This document shows, piece by piece, positions 1 to 7,131 of a DNA stretch of 16,055 nt. Origin of the DNA: Cloacimonetes bacterium UBA6081 (GTDB taxonomy: Bacteria; Cloacimonadota; Cloacimonadia; Cloacimonadales; Cloacimonadaceae); the NCBI GenBank assembly GCA_002428685.1, contig DIXL01000060.1, positions 34,963 through 51,017 on the forward strand, given 5' to 3'. Made by a program: the position numbers and the translations under genes. Position 1 is the first letter of the stretch. Each line of letters starts with the position of its first letter. The notes beneath the pieces are model-generated. The model was not told where the DNA came from. It searched no databases and saw only the letters and a list, made by a program, of their open reading frames with translations.

Positions 1-19
1 AAGTTTGACACAACACTAG
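1..19. repeat. IS terminal sequence at left edge (inverted copy at right edge)
   Basis: The 19 bp AAGTTTGACACAACACTAG are the exact reverse complement of 16033-16051; identity ends at position 20. At the right edge this sequence abuts a four-helix-bundle gene at the point where its homology stops, so it is best read as the terminus of an insertion sequence lying mostly outside the window. It contains TTGACA (5-10) pointing into the window, a -35-like hexamer of the sort IS ends often carry, but no -10 follows at the right spacing. The IS family cannot be told from the end alone. Confidence 0.6.
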
Positions 20-240
20 CACAAAACAAAACGCACTTTTCCCAGCGCATGATAACAACACCTGAACCTTATCATATATCTATCTACAAAGCTTTGAAAC
101 TGCCACTAAGTCCGAAGTTGAAAACATGATAATCAAGGAAAAATGTAGTCCCCGCAAAAAATCTATATACGCGCAGCTCAGCTATATAAGTACTCAAAAT
201 GGTAAAGTTGGGGTAATCCGCATCTGTCTCATACATGAAA

Positions 241-301
241 TACGGAATCATTACGGAATCAATATGGACTTCATTCGTAATGATTCTGTATTGATACCGT
301 A
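241..301. repeat. Four-copy decamer dyad (two direct, two inverted)
   Basis: TACGGAATCA occurs at 241-250 and again at 252-261. Its inverted form follows as TGATTCTGTA (281-290) and TGATACCGTA (292-301). Each pair is separated by a single T, and the two 21-nt arms match at 18 of 21 positions around a 19-nt centre. This could form a long hairpin in RNA, or be a clustered operator with four half-sites. No neighbouring regulator is visible, so its role is unknown. Confidence 0.7.
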
Positions 302-330
302 TTTAGTGAAACAGCCAATCCCAGATGAGA

Positions 331-372
331 GAGACTGTGTGAGCCCCCCTTTTCGGGTTCCCACACAGTCTC
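331..372. terminator. Strong hairpin downstream of the stomatin-like gene
   Basis: GAGACTGTGTG (331-341) pairs perfectly with CACACAGTCTC (362-372). The enclosed sequence contains a further CCC/GGG stem with a TTTT loop. A run of seven T lies at 391-397 on the plus strand, too far for a textbook intrinsic terminator, and on the minus strand no T-run follows. It lies about 70 nt beyond the stop of the minus-strand gene ending at 440, so a role at that transcript's 3' end is plausible. It could equally be a dispersed palindrome. Confidence 0.45.
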
Positions 373-439
373 CTGCGTTGAATTGGCAAGTTTTTTTAAG
401 TAAAACTCAGAGGTAATGTGGCTTTGGTTCTCCCGATAA

Positions 440-1384
440 TCACTGTTTAAAGATATTGGCCAGGGTTTTCACGCTGCCCAGAAGTGCGGAGGATTCATAG
501 GGAATAACCACGGTTTTATCGCCTTGTTTCATAATTTCTCTAAAGGCATCCACATATTTTAAGGCAACCTGATACTGAGCGGGATCGGTGCCGGAGTCTT
601 TTACCGCTTCGGCAATCAACATAATGGATTTGCGTTCGGCATCGGCAACTAAAAGTTTGGATTGAGCTTCACCTTCGGCACGGGCAATGCGGGCTTGTTT
701 TTCACCCTCGGCCACCAGGATTTGATATTCGCGCTCACCTTCGGCGGTGAGGATTTTGGCACGTTTATCGCGCTCGGCTCGCATCTGTTTTTCCATGGCG
801 GTTTTAATGTCTTCCGGCGGCAAAATATCCTGCAATTCCACGCGGTTTACCTTTACGCCCCATTTATCGGTGGCGTCATCCAGAATGTTGCGTAGTTTGG
901 AATTGATGGAGTCTCTGGAGGTAAAGGTTTCCTGCAGGGTAAGTTCGCCAATCACGTTACGCAGCGAGGTTTGGGTAAGCTTTTCAATGGCCTCTGGCAG
1001 GTTTCCAATTTCATAAACCGCCTTATAAGGATCGGTAATTTGAAAATAGAGCATGGCATTGATGTTGATGGAAACGTTATCGCTGGTAATCACGTTCTGG
1101 CGGGGAAAATCATAAACGTTTTCACGCATGTCGATGCGGTCTTCCGTTTTTTGAACCTGAACTACATTTCCCCTAAAATCGGATTTGTTGTAACGCCAGT
1201 GAATGGGGCGGATTTTGTCGAAAATGGGAATAATTACGTGAATACCGGAATCCAGAGTTTTGATGTATTTACCCAGGCGTTCTACTATTACAACCTGAGC
1301 TTGGCGCACAATAATCAAACCCCGAGAAATAATCGAGATAACAAGGACTGCAAAAGCTATTACGACATAATACAAAATAGGCAT
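440..1384 (-). CDS. SPFH/band-7 domain protein, stomatin/paraslipin (QmcA-like)
   Basis: Membrane-anchored scaffold protein of the stomatin/paraslipin type; such proteins form large oligomers in membranes and often work with proteases. The start at 1384 is chosen over the upstream in-frame ATG at 1444 because GGGGAGG sits 6 nt before it and the protein then begins with its membrane helix (MPILYYVVIAFAVLVISII). The 314-aa product has this N-terminal helix, then the SPFH domain (about 25-200; motifs VIVERLGKYIKTL, VITSDNVSI, ITDPYKAVYEI), then an Ala/Glu-rich coiled coil (AERDKRAKILTAEGERE and on). Compared with paraslipins as I remember them, there is an insertion of roughly 17 residues (WRYNKSDFRGNVVQVQKTE region) before the conserved IDMRENVYDFP stretch. 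The NfeD-type partner gene often found beside such proteins is absent. It is divergent from the Nif3-family gene across 138 bp in which I cannot assign promoters. Confidence 0.9.
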   Translation of the reverse strand: MPILYYVVIAFAVLVISIISRGLIIVRQAQVVIVERLGKYIKTLDSGIHVIIPIFDKIRPIHWRYNKSDFRGNVVQVQKTEDRIDMRENVYDFPRQNVITSDNVSININAMLYFQITDPYKAVYEIGNLPEAIEKLTQTSLRNVIGELTLQETFTSRDSINSKLRNILDDATDKWGVKVNRVELQDILPPEDIKTAMEKQMRAERDKRAKILTAEGEREYQILVAEGEKQARIARAEGEAQSKLLVADAERKSIMLIAEAVKDSGTDPAQYQVALKYVDAFREIMKQGDKTVVIPYESSALLGSVKTLANIFKQ

Positions 1385-1522
1385 GGGAACCTCCCCAATA
1401 TCATTTTTTACATGGTTTTTACTTTCTGATTTCTTGGCAAGCAAAATTTATGCTCTTGCAGATTTCATTGTTTGCTTGACTGTTTTTTGGTGGAATCAGA
1501 ACTTGTCTTTGTGAGGTGAACG

Positions 1523-2332
1523 ATGAAAATACAAGATATAATGCTGCATATAGAAAGCTTTGCACCCCTGTGTCTGGCATTGGAATGGGATAATGTAGGC
1601 CTGCTGATTGGGCAAGGGGACTGGGAAGCAAACAAGGTTTACATCTGTTTGGATGTTACTCCGAACGCCGTGGAAGCTGCCATGGAAGCGGGTTGTAAGC
1701 TAATCCTTAGCCATCATCCCCTAATCTTTACAGCCTTAAAAAGCATTAACGATCCCTTGGTGATAAAATTGATCCAGCATAAGATCGCCGTAATTTGCCT
1801 GCATACCAATCTGGATGTGGCGGCTTATAGCGTAAATCATGCCCTGGCCGATGCATTGGGCTTGGAAGTGATGGGCAAATTGAGCGATGAAAATGGTTCT
1901 GAAAGCTACTATCCTGTGGAAAACACCAATCCCGCCAATGATTTGGGTTTGCTGTGTTCACCCCCGCAAGACCTTACTCTGCGGCAATTGGCACAGCTTG
2001 TGGAGAGTAAATTGCTGTGTCCACAGTTGAAGCTGTGGACTGCCGGAAAAGGTTTGAATGAGCCAATTCAGCGCATTGCCATTTGCGGAGGATCTGGAGG
2101 ATCGCTATTAGCTTTGGCGCAGGCAAAAGCTGATGTATATATAAGTGGAGATATCAGTTATCATACTTATCTGGATAGCAGTATTCCCATAATTGACGCA
2201 GGACACTACTACACAGAGTATCCAATTTTGCATTTTTTAGCCAAGAAGATGGATGAATTGCAGTTAGACAGCCGGATTATGCAGATAAACGAGCACGAAT
2301 ATGCCTTAAATATGAGGTTGGGAACCAGCTAA
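1523..2332 (+). CDS. Nif3-like dinuclear metal center protein (YbgI/YqfO family)
   Basis: A 269-aa member of the NIF3 family, often annotated as GTP cyclohydrolase I type 2; the true substrate in most bacteria is unsettled. All metal ligands expected for the family are visible: His64 and His65 (LSHHPLIF), Asp98 (LHTNLDVA), His228 and Glu232 (DAGHYYTE). The N-terminal EWDNVGLLIG and the glycine-rich GGSGGSLL are also typical. The length fits the short form without the central insertion domain. The start is supported by GAGGTGA 5 nt upstream. It stands alone on the plus strand, divergent from the stomatin-like gene and convergent with the EamA gene. Confidence 0.93.
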   Translation: MKIQDIMLHIESFAPLCLALEWDNVGLLIGQGDWEANKVYICLDVTPNAVEAAMEAGCKLILSHHPLIFTALKSINDPLVIKLIQHKIAVICLHTNLDVAAYSVNHALADALGLEVMGKLSDENGSESYYPVENTNPANDLGLLCSPPQDLTLRQLAQLVESKLLCPQLKLWTAGKGLNEPIQRIAICGGSGGSLLALAQAKADVYISGDISYHTYLDSSIPIIDAGHYYTEYPILHFLAKKMDELQLDSRIMQINEHEYALNMRLGTS

Positions 2333-2354
2333 ACCAAACTTTTTATTGGCTGGA

Positions 2355-2405
2355 TTCCCGCCTCCGCGGGAACGACAGTGTAACTGATGTCCTGATTACA
2401 CTGTC
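2355..2405. terminator. Two tandem hairpins between convergent genes
   Basis: Hairpin 1 pairs TTCCCGC (2355-2361) with GCGGGAA (2366-2372) around a CTCC loop. Hairpin 2 pairs GACAGTGTAA (2374-2383) with TTACACTGTC (2396-2405), 10 bp perfect with a 12-nt loop. They fill the 92-bp gap between the stops of the plus-strand Nif3 gene and the minus-strand EamA gene, as expected for a bidirectional transcription end. Neither has a good T-tract. Hairpin 1 resembles the ATTCCCGC...GCGGGAAT palindromes dispersed in many genomes. Confidence 0.6.
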
Positions 2406-2424
2406 AGACTTGACAAGACATTTG

Positions 2425-3324
2425 TTACCATTGCTGCCTTCGGTGCAGTTTTTTCAGGTCTTTGTATTGCGAAAGCACCAGGCCAATCAGGGTTAGGCAA
2501 AGTCCTATCGTGGAAGATAGAGTTAAGGTGTCTCCCAAAATCAAGAAAGCCAGAATAACGGTAAAAACAGGGATCAGATTGGTAAACACGTTGGATTTGA
2601 TGACCCCCAGCTCGCGGATCACACCTGTAAAGAGCATAAAGGCACCTACTGAGGCGAACAAAGACATTCCGGCAATGGTGATTAGTCCCTGTGCTGAGTG
2701 CTGCACCGTGAAAAAGTGATGCGCATCATAGTAAAAAAACAGCGGTAAAAAGTAGATTAAACCAAAGAGGCTTTGCCAGGCTACAATGGTGATGGCACTG
2801 TAACGCAGGGTTAGATTCCGCACCGTGATGGCGTAGAAAACCCCCGCAAACACGGCAATCATCAGATACATAATGCCTTTTGTGGTGGCGGTTAAATCTG
2901 CACTGTTCAAGCTGATAATAGCCACACCGGTGGTGGAAACAATCAGTCCCATCAGCAGATATCCCGAAATCTTTTCTTTCAAAATCAGCCAGGCGGCAAA
3001 CGCTGTAAACAAAGGTATGGTGGAGATGATCAGGCTACCCAGGGTGGATGACACGTATTGCATGCCGTTGGCCTCGCCGATAAAATACATAAATGGTTCA
3101 CAGAAGGCCACAAGCATTAATTGCAGGAAATCTTTGCGGCGAATCTTTTGCCCGTGATGCCCCAGCCACATAATGGAAAACAAGAGCGTGGAAGCCAAAA
3201 CCAGCCTTAAAATCGTGATTTCGTAAGGGCGATAGGTGCGAAAAGCCACTTTGAACCAAACAAAGGTAATGCTCCAGCCCGCCATGGCCAAAATAGCTTT
3301 CAGGTAGGTTAGCCACAGCTTCAT
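2425..3324 (-). CDS. EamA/DMT-family permease
   Basis: A 299-aa inner-membrane protein with about ten hydrophobic helices in two homologous halves (roughly 5-140 and 150-285), the usual size and layout of drug/metabolite transporters of the EamA (RhaT-like) type. The N-terminal WSITFVWFKVAFRTYRPYEITILRLVLA segment (11-38) and the end-of-repeat helices with short basic loops are typical. The C-terminus is basic and cytoplasmic (YKDLKKLHRRQQW). The substrate cannot be told from sequence. Its ATG overlaps the stop of the molybdopterin-protein gene as ATGA, so it is probably translationally coupled and is the last gene of the long minus-strand unit. Confidence 0.9.
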   Translation of the reverse strand: MKLWLTYLKAILAMAGWSITFVWFKVAFRTYRPYEITILRLVLASTLLFSIMWLGHHGQKIRRKDFLQLMLVAFCEPFMYFIGEANGMQYVSSTLGSLIISTIPLFTAFAAWLILKEKISGYLLMGLIVSTTGVAIISLNSADLTATTKGIMYLMIAVFAGVFYAITVRNLTLRYSAITIVAWQSLFGLIYFLPLFFYYDAHHFFTVQHSAQGLITIAGMSLFASVGAFMLFTGVIRELGVIKSNVFTNLIPVFTVILAFLILGDTLTLSSTIGLCLTLIGLVLSQYKDLKKLHRRQQW

Positions 3325-4037
3325 TCAGTAAATTCCAGAACTTCTCCAGCGAGGATTTGCTTTATTTTTGAGCCGTCATTGATGTCGCGGCAAGCTCCTG
3401 CCTCAATTTCTGCGCTGTCGGTGTAGCCGCGGGTTTCCCAAAACCCGGGAATATAGTAATCCAGCAGTTCAATTTTAACCACGCTTTTGGCAGATTTGTA
3501 GCCCCAGAGATAGGGAATAAAGGCACGGACAGGGCCGCCGTAATCTTCGCTAAGATATTGCCCTTCATAGCTATGTGCCAGGATGGATTTCTCCTTTAAG
3601 GCGATTTCCAAGGGTATGGAAGTGTCATAAACTTCGCCCCCACTCCAGAAACGGATGAATTTGCAGGAGGGCTTCATTTCCACTTCTTTCAGGATAGTGG
3701 AGAGGGCAATACCTTTCCACAAGCCTCCTACAGACCATCTGGTAACGCTTGTAAGCCTGCCCTGGACTTCGGACTGGGGCAGGGCATTCAGCTCTTTCCA
3801 GTTAAAATCCCGGGGCTTGGCACAACTGCCGGTAACGCTGATTTTCCAGTTTTGGCGATCCAGCTTTCCGGGATGTCCTTCTGCCCAGAAGATGGGTGTA
3901 TTCATAGCTGCGAGTTTATCCATAGTATCTCCTTCGTTAAGTTGGGGTGAATTGGCGGGGTCGGAATTGTTTATGGAGCATAGCTGGGTAAGTGCTAACA
4001 GCCCCAGTAACAGTAAGATCATTATGCGGTAAGGCAT
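3321..4037 (-). CDS. Sulfite-oxidase-like molybdopterin-binding protein, Mo-ligand Cys replaced by Ser
   Basis: A 238-aa protein of the oxidoreductase molybdopterin-binding fold (sulfite oxidase/MsrP superfamily). Residues 1-24 are a hydrophobic leader with Cys20, but the site (LTQLC) is a poor lipobox. The domain (about 50-235) shows the family motifs VTRWS (98-102) followed by WKGI, then YGGPVRAFIPYLWGYKSAKSV and PGFWETRGYTD. The cysteine that normally binds molybdenum, in CVTRWS-type motifs, is here Ser97 (codon AGC, one base from TGC). If the alignment holds, the cofactor would lack its protein thiolate and the chemistry would be altered or lost. The ATG at 4037 overlaps the Nnr stop as TAATG. 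A second in-frame ATG at 3923 has a far better ribosome binding site and would give a 200-aa form without the leader. No heme-binding partner subunit is in the window. Confidence 0.85.
   Translation of the reverse strand: MPYRIMILLLLGLLALTQLCSINNSDPANSPQLNEGDTMDKLAAMNTPIFWAEGHPGKLDRQNWKISVTGSCAKPRDFNWKELNALPQSEVQGRLTSVTRWSVGGLWKGIALSTILKEVEMKPSCKFIRFWSGGEVYDTSIPLEIALKEKSILAHSYEGQYLSEDYGGPVRAFIPYLWGYKSAKSVVKIELLDYYIPGFWETRGYTDSAEIEAGACRDINDGSKIKQILAGEVLEFTE
3929..3934 (-). promoter_or_regulatory. Strong internal ribosome binding site inside the molybdopterin-protein gene
   Basis: AAGGAG lies 5 nt before the in-frame ATG at 3923-3921 (codon 39). The annotated upstream ATG at 4037 has only GAAGAG before it. 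Initiation at codon 39 would skip the hydrophobic leader and give a cytoplasmic protein that still contains the whole cofactor domain. Whether one or both starts are used cannot be decided from sequence. Confidence 0.5.
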
Positions 4038-5578
4038 TACTCTTCATGCACAAATAGGTTGTCGATGATGTCAGAGGGGGTAATAGAGGGTGTTCCCCGT
4101 TTGGTGGCCAGGTATTCTGCGGTTTTACCCATGAGATACGAGGCGTTGATGGCGGCCTTGCCAAGCTCCATACCCTGAGCTGTAAAGGAAGCAATGATGC
4201 CGGCCAGAACGTCTCCGCTGCCGCCTGTGGCCAAGCCGTCGTTTCCGCTGGTGTTAATGTAAGTATGCATCCCATCGTGATAGATGGTTGTGTCGCTTTT
4301 CAGCAGCACTTTTGCCTTGGTTTTTTGCACAAAATCGGCCAAGGAACCCAGCACGTCATTCATCAGGGTGGGAACATCGGTTTTGGCCAAAGCGCAGAAC
4401 TCACCGTAATGCGGAGTCAGCAGAATGTTGGGTTTTTTCAGATATTTCTTAAAAGAGGCATTTGTGGCAATCAGATGCAAGGCGTCGGCATCCACAATGG
4501 TGGGAATCTTGCTGTGTTTTAGCACAATCTCCAACAGTTTATGGGCAAATTGATCCAATCCCATGCCGGGGCCAATTACAATGCAAGAGGCTTTGGAAAT
4601 CAGCATCAGCAGGGTTTCTTCATCCGGCAGCAAGGGATCCTCATCCGAATACAAGGTTTCCTCGTCCTGGGGAATGGCGATGAACATGATTTCGGCAGGA
4701 TTGGTAGAATAATATTCCTGAAATTCCACCCGGCTGTAAAGATTTACAAATCCTGCTCCTGCACGCAAGGCTGCTTTGGCGGCCATATTCACAGAGCCAA
4801 GATAGCCAAGCGAGCCTCCAATTACTATTACTCGGCCATACAAACCTTTGTGGGCAGCATAATAGCGTTGGGGATATTGATGGCAAAGCTTATCAATGTG
4901 TGTGGCTGCGTGTTCTGCCTCGTTGTAGAAATCTGGAATACCTATGGGTATCACGTGTATGAGCCCGCTTTTGAACTTGCCTGCATGAATTAGTGAGCCA
5001 AGCTTTGGGGCATGGATGCACAGGGTTACATCCGCTTTAAAGGCATCATCACCGGACCCGGTATCGGCAGAGACTCCGGAAGGAATATCCAGAGCTACTT
5101 TTTTGGCCGGACTATGTTGGATAAAGCTGAAAAGCTCTTGCAAGCAGGAGCTTAGCTGACCCCGGAAGCCAAGACCAAAGATGGCGTCAATTATCACGCT
5201 GCTGCTCATGATATGGCCTTTCAGCCAAGCACTATCCTGCATCTCGGTAGCAATAAACTGCGGAATGCCAAGTTTGGTGCAAATATCCAGATTAGCCTGG
5301 GTTTCTGCGCTCATAGCACCGCTGTGCACCTTTACCAGGGCTACATTTATCCCAGCCAGAAACAGATATCGCGCCACAACAAAGCCATCACCGCTATTAT
5401 TGCCATCTCCATGTAAAATAAGCACTTTGCCTGACAGATTAGTCATATAATGCTGCAACAGGTAATCAGCACAGCCTTTACCGGCGTTTTCCATTAGTAA
5501 ACGTGCAGGAAGACCAAGCTCTATAATGGCACGGTTATCCACAGCTTTCATTTGTGCAGAGCTTAGAACATGGCTCAT
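4037..5578 (-). CDS. nnr: Bifunctional NAD(P)HX repair enzyme (epimerase + ADP/ATP-dependent dehydratase)
   Basis: Repairs damaged hydrated NAD(P)H in the cytoplasm: the N-terminal domain interconverts R- and S-NAD(P)HX and the C-terminal domain dehydrates the S form using ADP or ATP. The 513 aa match the usual fused bacterial enzyme. Epimerase domain about 1-215: GDGNNSGDG (57-65; Ser replaces the more usual second Gly), DAIFGLG (131-137), LDIPSG (163-168). Dehydratase domain about 240-510: HKGLYGRVIVIGGS (243-256), IGPGMG (335-340), VDADALHL (362-369), LLTPHYGEF (386-394) and GGSGD (452-456) with the presumed catalytic Asp456. The ATG overlaps the histidine kinase stop as ATGA, and the stop overlaps the next gene by one base, so it sits mid-operon. 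Confidence 0.96.
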   Translation of the reverse strand: MSHVLSSAQMKAVDNRAIIELGLPARLLMENAGKGCADYLLQHYMTNLSGKVLILHGDGNNSGDGFVVARYLFLAGINVALVKVHSGAMSAETQANLDICTKLGIPQFIATEMQDSAWLKGHIMSSSVIIDAIFGLGFRGQLSSCLQELFSFIQHSPAKKVALDIPSGVSADTGSGDDAFKADVTLCIHAPKLGSLIHAGKFKSGLIHVIPIGIPDFYNEAEHAATHIDKLCHQYPQRYYAAHKGLYGRVIVIGGSLGYLGSVNMAAKAALRAGAGFVNLYSRVEFQEYYSTNPAEIMFIAIPQDEETLYSDEDPLLPDEETLLMLISKASCIVIGPGMGLDQFAHKLLEIVLKHSKIPTIVDADALHLIATNASFKKYLKKPNILLTPHYGEFCALAKTDVPTLMNDVLGSLADFVQKTKAKVLLKSDTTIYHDGMHTYINTSGNDGLATGGSGDVLAGIIASFTAQGMELGKAAINASYLMGKTAEYLATKRGTPSITPSDIIDNLFVHEE

Positions 5579-7131
5579 AACTTCTCCTTATGGTTTTTTT
5601 GGGTAGGCAGCTTAATTTCAAAGGTGCTGCCTTCATTGGGGGTGCTTTGCAACACTTTTATGTGGCCATAGTGGTATTCTTCAATAATGCGCTTGGCCAG
5701 GCTGAGACCCAGCCCCCAACCTCTGGTTTTGGTGGTTACACCCGGCTCGAAGATGCGCTTGAATTGGCCTCTGGGTATGCCTTTGCCCTCGTCGCGGATG
5801 TGAATGTAAATCCAAGGTTGTTTCAGGGTGGCGGTTACAATGATATTACCACCTTTTTTGCTCATGGCATCCACGCAGTTCTTAATCAGATTTTCCAGGG
5901 TCCATTTGAACAATTCCTTGTCCAGCATCACTTTTATGCCCTCTACCTTGCTAATCAGGTGAATGTCTATTCTATTGCCCAAGTGAGGCATGCGGTGTTG
6001 GAAGTATTCCACAATCTGGGTAAGAATCTGGTGCAAATCATGGGGCTCCAGCTTGGTCATGCTGCCCACTTTGCCAAAGCGGGAGGCTACGTTTTTCAGG
6101 TGATCCAGGTCGGCTGTCATGTGCTGCACAATTTCTGCCATATTGCGGCTGCTGCCATCCGGAGGGCTTTCTTTCAGGTAATCCAGCCAACCCATCAGCG
6201 ATGTAATGGGGGTGCCAAATTGATGCGCAGTTTCTTTGGCCAGCCCAATCCACAGCGTATCCTTTTCGGTGCGCCGCAGCAAAAACAAGCCATAGGTACC
6301 AAACAAGATAACCATCATGGCCAAAATGAGTTCCAAAATAACAATATAGCGGATGTAGGACAAGGATTTGGGTGTGGAGAAATAGATGAAACCAAGACTG
6401 TCTGCCTGGTTGGAAAGGGGTATCTCGTCCATAATTTGAATGTTATGTGCCAGTTGTTGCTGTTCTTCTGTGGTTATCTGATAGTAGTTGGACGTTTCGG
6501 GAATGCCTATGTTGCGCCAGAACAAGGGTTGTTTGTCGCGGTCGGTTACGATGATAGCATAATCTACGTTTTTGATAAACTGTTCAAAAGAGACGGGTTT
6601 GCCATAATAAGCATAACCGGTAACCTCACCATCGTCTGTAAGGGGTGTTTGGATCATGGTTTGCATCAGTATATCCAGTTTTTTGCGGCTTGCCGCAGAC
6701 AGATCTGCAAATAGGGTATCGGTGGGGACACCAACATTTTTCCACATCTGGGGCTGATAAAAGGCATCGGTGATAATTACCGGAATGGGGTTCTCTTGCA
6801 TAAACTCGGTGCTGACATAATCCCAAAGATCTTGTTTAAAATCTCTTGAGGCAGTAAATTGCAGGTATTTAGAGCTGATTTCCGTAATAAGCTGTGCATT
6901 GCGTTCTGCTGCACGTAAGTAACTATCTGTATAGGCTATGTATTGCGCAAAGATGCGGGGGACATATTCTTGTTCCAGTTTTGCCTGTTTTATAAGTATC
7001 TGAATGTATCCTGTAAAAAAAACGAAGATAGTTAAGCTGCCAAAGATCAAAAACAGCCGTAAGCGGTTAAAGATATTAGCGTTTTTTTGCTTTTTCCCAG
7101 TGGGAATCAAGCTCTTCAAGGCTGGCTTCAT
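5575..7131 (-). CDS. Membrane sensor histidine kinase with duplicated sensor module
   Basis: A 518-aa transmembrane histidine kinase (numbering from the ATG at 7131). TM1 about 23-47; extracytoplasmic domain about 48-259; TM2 about 260-285; H-box AKETAHQFGTPITSL with His303; N-box ENLIKNCVDAM (Asn418); G1 DEGKG (447-451); G2 GWGLGL (471-476). No HAMP domain is evident between TM2 and the H-box. The sensor domain holds two related copies of a roughly 65-residue unit (about 116-178 and 189-254), each beginning I(I/V)TD and QPxxWxNxGxP. A TTG at 7167 could start the frame 12 codons earlier, but the ATG at 7131 has GGAG upstream. Either way it overlaps the end of mazG (56 nt from the ATG). No response regulator is in the window, so its partner is unknown. 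Confidence 0.92.
   Translation of the reverse strand: MKPALKSLIPTGKKQKNANIFNRLRLFLIFGSLTIFVFFTGYIQILIKQAKLEQEYVPRIFAQYIAYTDSYLRAAERNAQLITEISSKYLQFTASRDFKQDLWDYVSTEFMQENPIPVIITDAFYQPQMWKNVGVPTDTLFADLSAASRKKLDILMQTMIQTPLTDDGEVTGYAYYGKPVSFEQFIKNVDYAIIVTDRDKQPLFWRNIGIPETSNYYQITTEEQQQLAHNIQIMDEIPLSNQADSLGFIYFSTPKSLSYIRYIVILELILAMMVILFGTYGLFLLRRTEKDTLWIGLAKETAHQFGTPITSLMGWLDYLKESPPDGSSRNMAEIVQHMTADLDHLKNVASRFGKVGSMTKLEPHDLHQILTQIVEYFQHRMPHLGNRIDIHLISKVEGIKVMLDKELFKWTLENLIKNCVDAMSKKGGNIIVTATLKQPWIYIHIRDEGKGIPRGQFKRIFEPGVTTKTRGWGLGLSLAKRIIEEYHYGHIKVLQSTPNEGSTFEIKLPTQKNHKEKL

Larger units (their letters stand above)
20..439. other. Non-coding left flank
   Basis: About 420 bp between the left IS end and the stop codon of the stomatin-like gene. 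A 96-codon reading frame crosses it (126-416, +), but it runs through the dyad repeat and the hairpin annotated separately, has no convincing ribosome binding site and resembles no family I know. I see no RNA gene. The contents I can support are the four-copy decamer repeat at 241-301 and the hairpin at 331-372. Confidence 0.6.

Noticed and set aside
126..416. A 96-codon plus-strand reading frame near the left edge
   Set aside because: It runs through the dyad repeat and the 331-372 hairpin, lacks a ribosome binding site and has no recognisable protein features.
1385..1444. Upstream ATG for the stomatin-like protein
   Set aside because: The ATG at 1384 has an ideal GGGGAGG and begins directly at the membrane helix; the extra 20 residues include the ribosome binding site itself.
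5590..6714. A 374-codon plus-strand frame antisense to the histidine kinase
   Set aside because: The opposite strand carries all kinase motifs; this frame reads as low-information antisense sequence.
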